Below are positions 46,895 to 56,047 of a stretch of 64,000 nucleotides of DNA, in pieces (the first letter of the stretch is position 1; each line of letters opens with the position of its first letter). A program made the position numbers and the translations under genes. Origin of the DNA: Streptomyces sp. ITFR-16 (lineage in GTDB: Bacteria; Actinomycetota; Actinomycetes; Streptomycetales; Streptomycetaceae). The notes under the pieces were generated by a model. That model saw nothing but the letters and a program-made list of their open reading frames with translations, was not told the DNA's origin and searched no databases. The stretch covers positions 6,634,001 through 6,698,000 of the forward strand of contig NZ_CP134609.1 in the NCBI RefSeq assembly GCF_031844705.1. The letters run 5' to 3'.

Positions 46895-47140
46895 TTACGG
46901 GACGGAGTGCCCCCTGCGTGCGCCCCCGGGGCGGACCGTGGCCTTGGCCACAGCACCCCACTGTCCCGGGCCGGTGACCGAGCGCGTCACCGCAGGGTGC
47001 CTGAGCATGTCTGCGCAGGTCACAGCCTTGCCGCAGAGAAATCCCGGAGCCGGCCGCCCGTTCCCGCCGAACCATCCACGGCTGTCCGCTATCCGGACAG
47101 CCGGTTCGGCAGGAACGTTACGTCTGTTTTACTTGGGTCC
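46895..47140 (+). promoter_or_regulatory. Upstream region of the metNIQ leader with a palindrome
   Basis: About 245 bases without a supported gene. It holds GTGGCC/GGCCAC around TT (about 46938-46951) and a 9-bp hairpin or operator, GGCTGTCCG/CGGACAGCC (47080-47102, loop CTATC). An AT-rich stretch, CTGTTTTACTTGGG (about 47124-47137), just before the leader peptide is the likely -10 region. Confidence 0.4.
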
Positions 47141-47227
47141 ATGACCACGACGAGCAGCCGCACCCCTGCGACCGAGGCGATCACCGCGCCCGGTGCTCGT
47201 TGTATGTGTCGAATGCGCGCCTTCTGA
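47141..47227 (+). CDS. Putative Cys/Met leader peptide upstream of metNIQ
   Basis: A 28-codon ORF starting at ATG 47141 and ending TGA 47225-47227. It begins MTTTSSRTPATEA and ends RCMCRMRAF, placing two Cys and two Met within five codons. The two Cys codons are TGT, which is rare in this genome type, and the preceding Arg is CGT. It lies about 230 bases upstream of metN. Leader peptides that contain the regulated amino acid control transcription or translation of biosynthesis genes in many bacteria, including Cys-containing ones in actinobacteria. Function is inferred from position and composition. Confidence 0.6.
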   Translation: MTTTSSRTPATEAITAPGARCMCRMRAF

Positions 47228-47453
47228 GGGCCCACGACCGAGCCTCGCGCCCCGAAGCGAGACCGAGCCCGCGCCGTCCGCACCCAGCGGAACGAGCCTG
47301 CCGGGACCCGTCGCCCCGCGGCCACCGCCGCGCCCGGCCGTAGCGGATCCCCGCTCGAACACGTCCGATCGAAACGTCCGGACAGTCTCACCGGACGAAT
47401 GCCCCGTGCCCGGCGGACACCGCGCCGCGCACTCGACAGTGACGGAAACCCCT
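47228..47453 (+). promoter_or_regulatory. Possible attenuator region between leader peptide and metN
   Basis: CGTCCGG (47375-47381) pairs with CCGGACG (47391-47397). ACGTCCG occurs twice (47361-47367 and 47374-47380), so the CGGACG strand has two possible partners and alternative folds exist. CTCGC/GCGAG (47244-47261) lies just after the leader-peptide stop. No U-tract is present, so either a factor-dependent terminator or ribosome-site masking would be needed. Confidence 0.4.
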
Positions 47454-48503
47454 GTGATCACCACTACGGGCCTCACGAAGGTCTACCAGTCGCGCGACCG
47501 CGAGGTCACCGCTCTGGACGGCGTCGACCTGCATGTCCGCGAGGGCGAGGTGTACGGCGTCATCGGCCAGAGCGGCGCCGGCAAATCCTCCCTGATCCGC
47601 TGCGTCAACCTGCTGGAACGCCCCACCTCCGGCACCGTGACCGTCGCCGGCCAGGACCTGACGGCCCTTGCCGGCCGGGGCCGCCGGGCCGGCAAGGAGC
47701 TGCGCGAGGCGCGCAGCCGTATCGGCATGGTCTTCCAGCACTTCAACCTGCTGGCCTCCCGCACCGTCCAGGGCAACATCGAGCTCCCGCTGGAGATCCT
47801 CGGCGTCGCCGGGCGCGAACGGTCCCGCAAGGCCCTCGAACTCCTCGACCTGGTCGGCCTCGCCGACAAGGCCAAGTCCTACCCCGGGCAGCTCTCCGGC
47901 GGCCAGAAGCAGCGCGTCGGCATCGCCCGCGCCCTCGCCGGCGACCCCAAGGTGCTCCTCTCCGACGAGGCGACCTCGGCCCTGGACCCCGAGACCACCC
48001 GCTCCATCCTCCAGCTGCTGCGCGACCTCAACCGGCAGCTCGGCCTCACCGTCCTGCTCATCACGCACGAGATGGACGTCGTCAAGACCATCTGCGACTC
48101 CGCCGCGCTGATGCAGAAGGGCCGTGTCGTCGAGTCCGGCACCGTCGGCGAACTGCTCGCCACCCCCGGCTCCGAGCTGGCCCACGAGCTGTTCCCGGTC
48201 GGCGGCACTGCCTCCGGCCCCGACGCCACGGTCGTCGACGTCACCTTCCACGGCGAGGCCGCCGCCCGCCCGGTGATCTCGCAGCTCTCCCGTACGTACA
48301 ACATCGACATCTCGATCCTGGGCGCCGCGATGGACACCGTCGGCGGCCGGCAGATCGGCCGGATGCGCATCGAGCTGCCCGGCCGGTTCGAGGAGAACGT
48401 CGTGCCCATCGGCTTCCTGCGCGAGCAGGGCCTCCAGGCCGAGATCGTCGGGGCCGAACCCGTCGTCATCCCCGCACCGCTCACCAAGGAGGTGGCGAAG
48501 TGA
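47454..48503 (+). CDS. metN: Methionine ABC transporter ATP-binding protein
   Basis: The ATPase of the MetNIQ importer for L- and D-methionine. The 349-residue protein has Walker A GQSGAGKSSL (about residues 39-48), the Q loop VFQHFNLL, signature LSGGQKQRVGIARAL, Walker B VLLSDEATSALD and H loop ITHEMD. The C-terminal NIL domain (about 265-345) binds methionine and shuts the transporter down when it is abundant. GTG 47454 gives the typical length; GTG 47439 is an alternative, and neither has a clear ribosome site. Its stop overlaps the metI start (GTGA). Confidence 0.95.
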   Translation: MITTTGLTKVYQSRDREVTALDGVDLHVREGEVYGVIGQSGAGKSSLIRCVNLLERPTSGTVTVAGQDLTALAGRGRRAGKELREARSRIGMVFQHFNLLASRTVQGNIELPLEILGVAGRERSRKALELLDLVGLADKAKSYPGQLSGGQKQRVGIARALAGDPKVLLSDEATSALDPETTRSILQLLRDLNRQLGLTVLLITHEMDVVKTICDSAALMQKGRVVESGTVGELLATPGSELAHELFPVGGTASGPDATVVDVTFHGEAAARPVISQLSRTYNIDISILGAAMDTVGGRQIGRMRIELPGRFEENVVPIGFLREQGLQAEIVGAEPVVIPAPLTKEVAK

Positions 48504-49171
48504 CCTGGTCCGAAATGCAGCCGCTGCTGACGCAGGGCACCGTCGACACCCTCTACATGGTGCTGTGGTCCACCCTCGTCACCGTTCTGGCCGGACTGCC
48601 GCTCGGCGTCCTGCTGGTCCTCACCGACAAGGGCGGGCTCCTGCAGAACACCCCGGTGAACAAGGTCATCGGCGTGATCGTGAACATCGGCCGCTCGCTG
48701 CCGTTCATCATCCTGCTGATCGCCCTGATCCCCTTCACCACCTGGGTCGTCGGCACCTTCATCGGCCCCACCGCGATGATCGTGCCGCTCGCCGTCGGAG
48801 CCATCCCCTTCTTCGCACGGCTCGTCGAGACAGCCGTCCGCGAGGTCGACCACGGGCTCGTCGAGGCCGTCCAGTCCATGGGCGGTTCCATCCCGACGAT
48901 CGTCCGCAAGGTCCTGCTGCCGCAGGCGCTGCCCTCCCTGGTCTCCGGCGTCACCACCACCGTCATCGTGCTCATCGGCTACTCCGCGATGGCCGGAGCG
49001 GTCGGCGGCGAAGGGCTCGGCTCCAAGGCCGTCACCTACGGATTCCAGCGTTTCGACAACCAGTTCATGCTCATCACCGTCGCGCTGCTGATCGTCATCG
49101 TGACCGTGATCCAGCTGATCGGCGACGGAGCCGTCCGCCTGCTGGCCCGCCGAGGCCGCACCACCTCCTGA
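48500..49171 (+). CDS. metI: Methionine ABC transporter permease
   Basis: A 223-residue inner-membrane permease with about five helices. The ABC coupling motif is VEAVQSMGGSIPTIVRKVLL, then PQALPSLVSGV (EAA loop, about residues 114-145). IGRSLPFIILLIALIPFT is a typical MetI helix. GTG 48500 overlaps the metN stop by 4 bases, and metQ follows 71 bases downstream. Confidence 0.95.
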   Translation: MTWSEMQPLLTQGTVDTLYMVLWSTLVTVLAGLPLGVLLVLTDKGGLLQNTPVNKVIGVIVNIGRSLPFIILLIALIPFTTWVVGTFIGPTAMIVPLAVGAIPFFARLVETAVREVDHGLVEAVQSMGGSIPTIVRKVLLPQALPSLVSGVTTTVIVLIGYSAMAGAVGGEGLGSKAVTYGFQRFDNQFMLITVALLIVIVTVIQLIGDGAVRLLARRGRTTS

Positions 49172-49242
49172 ACTTCCCCCCGCACAAGCCCGCACTCCTT
49201 GTCCGGGCCGCACCACCATCACCATGGAAAGAGGCACTCTTC

Positions 49243-50109
49243 GTGCGTAAGAACATCAAGCTCACCGCCGCAGCCGCCGCCACCGCCGCCCTCGCCTTCG
49301 GCCTCACCGCCTGCGGCACGGACTCCGACCCGGCGTCCAAGAGCGAGACCGGCGCCAAGGCCGACACCTCCAAGGCGCTCGTCGTCGCCGCGTCCCCGAC
49401 GCCGCACGCCGACATCCTGGGCTTCGTCAAGAAGAGCCTCGCGGACAAGGCCGGCCTCAAGCTGGAGGTCAAGGAGTTCACGGACTACGTCCTGCCGAAC
49501 ACCGCCACCGAGACCGGCCAGGTCGACGCCAACTTCTTCCAGCACCAGCCCTACCTGGACGACTTCAACCAGAAGAACAACACCCACCTGGTCTCCGTCG
49601 GCACCGTCCACCTGGAGCCCCTCGGCCTCTACTCCAAGAAGATCAAGGGCCTCGGCGACATCAAGTCCGGCCAGACCATCGCCGTGCCCAACGACACCAC
49701 CAACGAGGGCCGCGCGCTCCAGCTGCTCGCCGAGAACGGCCTGATCACCCTCAAGTCCGGTGTCGGCACCAGCGCCAAGCTGAGCGACATCACCGACAAG
49801 AAGGGCCTGGAGTTCAAGGAGCTGGAGGCGGCGACCGTCCCCCGCGCCCTGAACGACGTGGACGCCGCCGTCATCAACGGCAACTACGCGATCCAGGCCA
49901 AGCTCAAGCCCGCCAAGGACGCCCTCGTGCTGGAGAAGGCCGACGGCAACCCGTACGCGAACATCGTCGCCGTGAAGAAGGGCAACGAGAAGGACCCCCG
50001 CGTCCAGAAGCTCGTGAAGCTCCTCCACTCCGACGAGGTCAAGAAGTTCATCGAGGACACCTACCAGGGCTCGGTCGTCCCGGCCTTCGGTGACGCCGCC
50101 AAGTCCTGA
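49243..50109 (+). CDS. metQ: Methionine-binding lipoprotein
   Basis: The extracytoplasmic receptor of the transporter, 288 residues. A lipoprotein signal peptide ends in the lipobox LTACG (Cys about residue 24), so the mature protein is lipid-anchored. The NlpA/MetQ fold shows in LVVAASPTPHADILGFV, FTDYVLPNTATETGQVDANF, FQHQPYLDDFNQKN and the VPNDTTNEGRALQLLAENGL segment. GTG 49243 has AAAGAGG about 8 nt upstream. It ends the metNIQ operon and is followed by a strong hairpin. Confidence 0.96.
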   Translation: MRKNIKLTAAAAATAALAFGLTACGTDSDPASKSETGAKADTSKALVVAASPTPHADILGFVKKSLADKAGLKLEVKEFTDYVLPNTATETGQVDANFFQHQPYLDDFNQKNNTHLVSVGTVHLEPLGLYSKKIKGLGDIKSGQTIAVPNDTTNEGRALQLLAENGLITLKSGVGTSAKLSDITDKKGLEFKELEAATVPRALNDVDAAVINGNYAIQAKLKPAKDALVLEKADGNPYANIVAVKKGNEKDPRVQKLVKLLHSDEVKKFIEDTYQGSVVPAFGDAAKS

Positions 50110-50133
50110 CCCCCGTACGGCACTTGTCCGACG

Positions 50134-50166
50134 AGCCCCGCACACCCCGCCCGGGTGTGCGGGGCT
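50134..50166 (+). terminator. Terminator of metNIQ
   Basis: A perfect 14-bp stem (AGCCCCGCACACCC at 50134-50147 with its complement at 50153-50166) around a 5-nt loop, 24 bases after the metQ stop. Confidence 0.87.
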
Positions 50167-50249
50167 CCGTCGTACGGACCCGCCCATGCACAAGGTCCCC
50201 GCGATGCTGCATGCTGTGCCTTTACACGGTCTTCGGCATGGAGCTGCGC

Positions 50250-50888
50250 ATGACTTCCACCTTTCCGGACATCTCCATCAGCACGGACCGGTTGGTGCTG
50301 CGCCCGTTCGACATGGCCGACGTCCCCGCGTACATCGAGATGATGAACGACGAACTCGTCACCGCCTGGACCGACGCCCCGCACCCCTACACCCAGGTCG
50401 ACGCCGAACGCTGGGTGCGCAGAATCGCTCCGGCACAGCGCACCAAGGGGGACGGCATCGTCCTGGCCGTCACCGAGTTCCTCACCCAGCGCCTCGTCGG
50501 CTCGGTACGGCTGCGCAACACCGACTGGCGCACCCTCGCCACCGAGGCCGCCTACATCACCGCCCCCTGGGCGCGCGGCGAGGGCTACGCCACCGAGTCC
50601 GTACTCGCCCTGGCCCAGTGGCTCTTCCGCGACCAGGGATTCGAGCGCATCGAACTGCGCACCGCCGCCGACAACACCGCCTCCCAGCAGGTCGCCCAGA
50701 AGCTCGGCTGCATCAGCGAGGGAGTCCTGCGCAACGCCCGCATAGCGCGCTCACAGACCGAGGACGGCGGCTGGACCGACATCCGGACCGACCTGATCGT
50801 CTGGGGGCTGCTGCCCGAGGACCTCGAAGGAGTCGCAGAACAGCTCGCCGACGCCGGTGGATACGGCACCTACAACGACTGGAACTGA
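50250..50888 (+). CDS. GNAT acetyltransferase of the RimJ/RimL type
   Basis: A 212-residue protein of the ribosomal-protein-alanine acetyltransferase-like group: ISTDRLVLRPFDMADVPAYI (about residues 8-27), WARGEGYATESVLALAQWLF with the acetyl-CoA loop (about 108-127), RIELRTAADNTASQQVAQKL and LGCISEGVLRNARI. The target could be a protein N-terminus or a small molecule. ATG 50250 has GGAG 6 nt upstream; ATG 50238 is possible. It stands between metNIQ and the B12 genes on the same strand. Confidence 0.88.
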   Translation: MTSTFPDISISTDRLVLRPFDMADVPAYIEMMNDELVTAWTDAPHPYTQVDAERWVRRIAPAQRTKGDGIVLAVTEFLTQRLVGSVRLRNTDWRTLATEAAYITAPWARGEGYATESVLALAQWLFRDQGFERIELRTAADNTASQQVAQKLGCISEGVLRNARIARSQTEDGGWTDIRTDLIVWGLLPEDLEGVAEQLADAGGYGTYNDWN

Positions 50889-51008
50889 CGCCCCGGAGCC
50901 CCCGGCACCGCGCCGCGACGGACCGGGTAACCTCACCCTGCCCGGGACGACAACTCCCACCTGCGACGACATCAGACGACATCGGGCGACACAGGAGACG
51001 GACAACAG

Positions 51009-52241
51009 ATGGCCGACCGGGTCACAGTGATCGGCTGGGACGGCTCACCGCTGACCAGAGCGGCCACCGCCGCACTCTCCGCCGCCACCCTGGTCGCCGG
51101 CGCCGCCCACCACCTCGCCCTGCCCGAAGTGCCCGGGGGAGCGGAACGCATCCGCCTCGGCTCGGTCGATCTCGCCGCCCGCCGCATCGCCGCCCACCGG
51201 GGCAGCGCCGTCGTCCTCGCCGACGGCGACCCCGGCTTCTTCGGAGTCGTACGCACCCTGCGGGCCCCCGAACACGGCCTGGAGGTCGAGGTGGTCCCCG
51301 CCGTCTCCTCCGTCGCCACCGCCTTCGCCCGCGCCGGCATGCCCTGGGAGGACGCCCAGACGGTCGTCGCCCACCCCCGCACCCTGCGCCGCGCGGTCAA
51401 CGTCTGCCGCGCCCACCACAAGGTCGCCGTCCTCACCTCGCCCGGCGCGGGCCCCGCCGAACTCGCCCTGCTCCTCGAAGGCGTCCACCGCACCTTCGTC
51501 ATCTGCGAGGAACTCGGCACCGACTGCGAACAGGTCACCGTCGTCACCTCCGACACGGCCGCCGACCACGTCTGGCGCGACCCCAACGTCGTCATCGTCA
51601 TCGGCGGCGGCCCCGAACAGCGCGCCGAGGGTGCCTGGATCGCCGGCCGCCACCCCGCCTACCCCCAGGGCGTACGCGGCTGGGCCCTGCCCGCCGACGC
51701 CTACCGAGGGACCGGCCCCGCCCGGGAGAGCGGCGAGGGCGAGACCCCAGGCCTGCGCGCCGCCCAGCTCGCCCACCTGGGACCCCGCACCGGCGACCTG
51801 GTGTGGGACATCGGTTCCGGCAGCGGGGCGCTCGCCGTGGAGGCCGCCCGGTTCGGCGCCGCGGTCTTGGCCGTGGACGAGGACCCGGACGCCTGCGCCC
51901 GCACCACCGCCGCCGCCCGGGCCTTCGGGGTCCAGCTCCAGGTCGTCGAGGGCCGCGCCCCGCACGTACTGGAACGGCTGCCCGAACCCGATGTCGTACG
52001 GATCGGGGGCGGCGGCGCCCCCGTCGTCACCGCCGTCGCCGACCGCAGGCCCGAGCGGATCGTCACCCACGCCTCCACCCGCGACGAGGCCGAGAGCCTG
52101 GGCGCGGCCCTCACCGAGAACGGCTACACGGTCTCCTGCTCGCTGCTGCAGTCCGTCGAACTCGACACGGCCGCGTGGTCGGAGCGCGAACGCACGGTCG
52201 TCTTCCTGCTTTCCGCACTTCGTTCGGACCTTGCCCCCTGA
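51009..52241 (+). CDS. cobL: Precorrin-6Y C5,15-methyltransferase (decarboxylating), CbiE-CbiT fusion
   Basis: A bifunctional 410-residue B12-ring enzyme. The N-terminal CbiE half (about residues 1-205) is a tetrapyrrole methylase with VLADGDPGFFGVV and VVPAVSSVATAFARAGMPW. The C-terminal CbiT half (about 215-405) is a class I SAM methyltransferase with LVWDIGSGSGALAVEAARFG and RIGGGGAPVV. Together they methylate C5 and C15 and decarboxylate the C12 acetate. SD AGGAGA precedes ATG 51009. I looked for a B12 riboswitch upstream and saw none. It leads a same-strand run with bluB-cobT and cysG. Confidence 0.94.
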   Translation: MADRVTVIGWDGSPLTRAATAALSAATLVAGAAHHLALPEVPGGAERIRLGSVDLAARRIAAHRGSAVVLADGDPGFFGVVRTLRAPEHGLEVEVVPAVSSVATAFARAGMPWEDAQTVVAHPRTLRRAVNVCRAHHKVAVLTSPGAGPAELALLLEGVHRTFVICEELGTDCEQVTVVTSDTAADHVWRDPNVVIVIGGGPEQRAEGAWIAGRHPAYPQGVRGWALPADAYRGTGPARESGEGETPGLRAAQLAHLGPRTGDLVWDIGSGSGALAVEAARFGAAVLAVDEDPDACARTTAAARAFGVQLQVVEGRAPHVLERLPEPDVVRIGGGGAPVVTAVADRRPERIVTHASTRDEAESLGAALTENGYTVSCSLLQSVELDTAAWSERERTVVFLLSALRSDLAP

Positions 52242-52574
52242 CCCGGCCGCCATGCGGTGCGGGGTAGGCTGGCCGATCGTCGCACCGCTCCCGGACGTTC
52301 GTCGCTTCGTTCGTCAATGTCCGGAAAAGAGGACCGTTTTGGCCCTCCTTGTGGTACGGCAGAACCCTGGGACGCGCAACGTGGCGCAGTCCACAGCGAG
52401 CCGTGGCGAAATGACCTGCCGCGGCGGCGAACGACCGCGAGAATGCAGGATGTCCGCGACCGATTCGTGCCGCGCGGCGCGCCCGCTCGTTCCACTGGAC
52501 GAGCACCGGCGTGCCGTGTTCGGGCGTCCCGGGCGAAGGGCCGAAGGAGCACTGACGATGGGCGAGGGGTACGC
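52242..52574 (+). other. Intergenic region before bluB-cobT
   Basis: 333 bases without a supported gene. It holds a weak inverted repeat, CCGGAC (52291-52296) with GTCCGG (52319-52324), enclosing TTCGTC direct repeats. The frame of the downstream gene is open here, but the encoded Arg-rich sequence does not resemble its Pro/Ala/Glu-rich N-terminus, so I do not extend the gene. No B12-box sequence was seen. Confidence 0.4.
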
Positions 52575-55500
52575 ATGAGTGACACCGGCCAGATCCCGGG
52601 CGAGGGACTGCCGGAGAACGCAGGCATGGTGGAGCAGCCGGGCGTCCCCGCCCCGGATGCCTACACCTTCCTCGATCCCTCCGAGCATGCGTCCGAGGAC
52701 GACGACCTCCTGCTGATGCCGAGCCCCCAGGGCGCCTGGAGCGAGCCCCAGCCGGCCGCCGCACCCGGCCACTTCCCGGACGGCGCCGCCGCACCGGCCC
52801 CGCTGCCCGAGCAGGGCGGCTACCCGCAGGCGCAGGGCTTCGACCCGGCGCAGGCGCAGGGCCCCGTGCAGCTCCAGGAGCAGGTCCAGGCCCCGGCGTA
52901 CGCCATGCAGGCCGCCGCCGAGCCGCTGCCGGAGACCGGGCGCAACACCCATGAGTCCGGCGGCCGCGACTCCGGCTCCGTCGACCTCGGTGCCGTACGC
53001 CTCGCGGCCCCCGTCTCCGCCCCGGCACAGGCCCAGCCGCCGGTGGCCCAGACGCAGGCTCCCGTGCGCCGCCCGCTGCACCGCGGCCCCTCGGCCGATT
53101 CCGGACCGTCCTACGGCGGTACGTCGGGCGGCGGCGTGGTCCGCTCGCTCGCCGACCGGGGACCGGCCGGCGCACCCCAGGCCCAGGCGACCGCACCGGC
53201 CCCGCCGCGCCACGCGGGACCCGCCACCGCCGAACCCGAGTACTTCGAGCTGCCGCCCGACGAGGCGGCCGCGCTCCCCGGCCCCCAGCTCGGCGAGATC
53301 CCGCCGCAGGGCGTCAGCCAGTGGGTGGCCCAGCCGCAGGAGGCCCCGGCCCCGGCGGCCGTCGAGCCCGAGCCGGTGGCGGCGCAGTCCCCCGCAGCAG
53401 AAACGGTCGTTCCGGAATCAGTTGTTCCGGAACCGGCCGTGGCAGAGCCGGTCGCCGAGGCCCCGGCCGCCGAACCGATCGCGGAGCCGGCCGCCGCAGA
53501 GCCCGCGGCCGAGCCCGCGGCCGAGCCCGCGGCGGAGGCCCCGGCCGCCGAGCCCGTGCCGGTGGCGCAACCGGTCGAGCCCGTGGTGGCGGAGGCTCAG
53601 GCAGAGGCCCCCGCGATGGAGGCCACGGCCGAGCCGCCGGCGGCGGAGGCACCCGCCGAAGCCGCGCCTGCGGAGCACGTGCCGGCAGAGCCCGTCGCCG
53701 CCGAGCCCGTGCTCGCGGAAGCCGTGCCTGCGGAGGCGGACCCGGTGCAGGCCGCACCGGCCCACGCGGCGCCCGTCCCGGCCGAAGCGGTGCAGGCCGA
53801 TGCCGCGCCGGTCGAGCCGGCGCCCGCCGAGGTGCCCGTGCCCGAAGCGGTGGCCGTCGAGGCACCCGAGACAGTGGCCGACGTGGCCGCGCCCGAGGCC
53901 GCGCCCGTCGAGGCGCCCGTGGCGGCGGAGCCTCCGGCGGAACCGGTTCCGGACCACGCGTCCCTGGCCGGGTTCGCACCGGTGACGGACTCGCTTCCCG
54001 TCGCCCCGCTCCCGGCCCCTGCGGCCGAACAGCCGGTGCGGCCCATCGCGGTGGCGGCGGTGCCCGGGCCCCGGCCCGAGGCCGTGGAGGCGCAGGCGGG
54101 CGCCGAGCCCGCCGCCGAGGAACTCCCGGCCCGGCCGGAGCCCGAGTCGGGCCCCGAGGTCATCGAGACCCCGGACCTCACGGAGCCCGTCGCGGAGGCG
54201 CCCGAAGCCCCCGCCCCGGCCGCCGGGACGCCGGAGACCACCGAGGCGCCCGAGCAGCCGGAGCAGCCGCTCGTCACCGCGCCGCCGGCCCCCGGCTACG
54301 ACGACGCCGAGCGCGACGCCGTCCTGCGCGTGATGCGCGAGCGCCGCGACATCCGCAACGGCTTCCGCAGCGACCCCATCCCGCACGAGGTCCTGCTGCG
54401 CGTGCTGGAGGCGGCCCACACCGCGCCCAGCGTCGGCCACTCCCAGCCCTGGGACTTCGTGGTGATCCGCTCGGCGGAGACCCGCCGGTCCATGCACGAG
54501 CTGGCCCAGCAGCAGCGCGAGGCGTACGCCCAGTCGCTGCCGAAGGCCCGGGCCAAGCAGTTCAAGGAACTGAAGATCGAGGCCATCCTCGACACCCCGG
54601 TCAACATCGTCGTCACCGCCGACCCGACGCGGGGCGGCCGGCACACCCTCGGCCGGCACACCCAGCCGCAGATGGCCCCGTACTCCTCGGCGCTCGCCGT
54701 GGAGAACCTGTGGCTCGCAGCCCGCGCCGAAGGGCTCGGCGTCGGCTGGGTCAGCTTCTTCGACGAGCGCGAGATGGTCCGGGCGCTCGGCCTGCCCGAA
54801 CACCTCGAAGTGGTCGCGTACCTCTGTGTGGGCTACGTCGACGAGTTCCCCGAGGACCCCGAGCTGGTGCAGGCGGGCTGGTCCAAGCGCCGTCCGCTGT
54901 CCTGGGTCGTGCACGAGGAGACGTACGGCCGCCGTGCCCTGCCCGGCGCGGAGCCGCACGACCTCCTCCAGGAGACCATCTCCAACATCCGGCCGCTGGA
55001 CGCCAAGGCGCTCGGTGAGGCCTGGGAGCGCCAGAAGCGGATGACCAAGCCGGCCGGTGCGCTCGGCATGCTGGAGATCATCTCGGCCCAGCTGTCCGGG
55101 CTCTCCCGGATGTGCCCGCCGCCGATCCCCGAGCCCGCGGCCGTCGCGATCTTCGCCGGCGACCACGGGGTGCACGCCCAGGGCGTCACCGCCTGGCCCC
55201 AGGAGGTCACGGCCCAGATGGTGGCCAACTTCCTCGGCGGCGGCGCGGTCTGCAACGCCTTCGCCGCCCAGGTGGGCGCCGAGGTCTGCGTGGTCGACGT
55301 CGGCGTGGCCACGGAGCTGCCCGCGACGCCGGGCCTGCTGCCCCGCAAGGTGCGCGCCGGCACGGCGGACTTCACGACCGGTCCCGCGCTCACCCGCGAG
55401 GAGGTCCTCGCGGCGATCGAGGTCGGCATCGAGACCGCCCGCGATCTGGTCGCGGCGGGCAACAAGGGCCTGCTCACCGGCGAGATGGGCATCGCCAACA

Positions 55501-56012
55501 CCACGGCGTCGGCCGCCCTGATCTGCGTCTACACGGGGATGGACCCGGCCGAGGTCACCGGCCGGGGGACCGGCATCAACGACGAGATGCACGCCCGCAA
55601 GGTCGATGTCGTACGCCGTGCGCTCGACCTGCACCAGCCGGACCCGGCCGACCCGATCGGCGTCCTGGCGGCCGTGGGCGGCCTGGAGCACGCGGCGATG
55701 GCCGGGTTCCTCCTCGGCGGCGCCTCGCTGCGTACGCCGGTCGTCCTCGACGGGGTGAGCGCGGGCGCGGCGGCCCTGGTCGCCCGGGCCATCGCGCCGG
55801 AGGCGCTGGCGGCCTGCATCGCCGGCCACCGCAGCGCGGAGCCCGGCCATGTCGCGGCGCTCAACAAGCTGGGCCTGCGCCCGCTGGTCGACCTCGACCT
55901 CCGCCTGGGCGAGGGGACCGGGGCGCTGCTGGCCCTGCCCATCGTGCAGAGCGCCGCGCGGGCGATGCACGAGGTGGCGACGTTCGACTCGGCAGGCGTC
56001 ACGGAGAAGTAG
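52575..56012 (+). CDS. cobT: BluB-CobT fusion with long disordered N-terminus
   Basis: A 1145-residue protein in three parts. Residues 1 to about 570 are low-complexity Ala/Pro/Glu/Val sequence without a known domain, including long EPAAEPAAE-like runs. Residues about 575-790 are BluB, the FMN-destroying DMB synthase (MRERRDIRNGFRSDPIPHEV, then HTAPSVGHSQPWDFVVIR, then GLGVGWVSFFDE). Residues about 795-1145 are CobT, nicotinate-nucleotide:DMB phosphoribosyltransferase (IFAGDHGVHAQGVTAWPQEV, then GEMGIANTTASAA, GRGTGINDEM and the catalytic Glu in RLGEGTGALLALP). One chain therefore makes 5,6-dimethylbenzimidazole and activates it for the lower B12 ligand. ATG 52575. Confidence 0.93.
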   Translation: MSDTGQIPGEGLPENAGMVEQPGVPAPDAYTFLDPSEHASEDDDLLLMPSPQGAWSEPQPAAAPGHFPDGAAAPAPLPEQGGYPQAQGFDPAQAQGPVQLQEQVQAPAYAMQAAAEPLPETGRNTHESGGRDSGSVDLGAVRLAAPVSAPAQAQPPVAQTQAPVRRPLHRGPSADSGPSYGGTSGGGVVRSLADRGPAGAPQAQATAPAPPRHAGPATAEPEYFELPPDEAAALPGPQLGEIPPQGVSQWVAQPQEAPAPAAVEPEPVAAQSPAAETVVPESVVPEPAVAEPVAEAPAAEPIAEPAAAEPAAEPAAEPAAEAPAAEPVPVAQPVEPVVAEAQAEAPAMEATAEPPAAEAPAEAAPAEHVPAEPVAAEPVLAEAVPAEADPVQAAPAHAAPVPAEAVQADAAPVEPAPAEVPVPEAVAVEAPETVADVAAPEAAPVEAPVAAEPPAEPVPDHASLAGFAPVTDSLPVAPLPAPAAEQPVRPIAVAAVPGPRPEAVEAQAGAEPAAEELPARPEPESGPEVIETPDLTEPVAEAPEAPAPAAGTPETTEAPEQPEQPLVTAPPAPGYDDAERDAVLRVMRERRDIRNGFRSDPIPHEVLLRVLEAAHTAPSVGHSQPWDFVVIRSAETRRSMHELAQQQREAYAQSLPKARAKQFKELKIEAILDTPVNIVVTADPTRGGRHTLGRHTQPQMAPYSSALAVENLWLAARAEGLGVGWVSFFDEREMVRALGLPEHLEVVAYLCVGYVDEFPEDPELVQAGWSKRRPLSWVVHEETYGRRALPGAEPHDLLQETISNIRPLDAKALGEAWERQKRMTKPAGALGMLEIISAQLSGLSRMCPPPIPEPAAVAIFAGDHGVHAQGVTAWPQEVTAQMVANFLGGGAVCNAFAAQVGAEVCVVDVGVATELPATPGLLPRKVRAGTADFTTGPALTREEVLAAIEVGIETARDLVAAGNKGLLTGEMGIANTTASAALICVYTGMDPAEVTGRGTGINDEMHARKVDVVRRALDLHQPDPADPIGVLAAVGGLEHAAMAGFLLGGASLRTPVVLDGVSAGAAALVARAIAPEALAACIAGHRSAEPGHVAALNKLGLRPLVDLDLRLGEGTGALLALPIVQSAARAMHEVATFDSAGVTEK

Positions 56013-56047
56013 CGCGCCCGGACCCCGCTCCTCAGTCGCCGCAGAGG

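Noticed and set aside
47228-47453. A SAM-type riboswitch before metN
   Set aside because: I could not trace the conserved core of any SAM class; the leader-peptide reading fits better. A covariance-model search would settle it.
50889-51008. A cobalamin riboswitch before the B12 genes
   Set aside because: The gap is only 120 bases and no B12-box-like sequence or long fold was seen; the same holds for 52242-52574. A covariance-model search would settle it.
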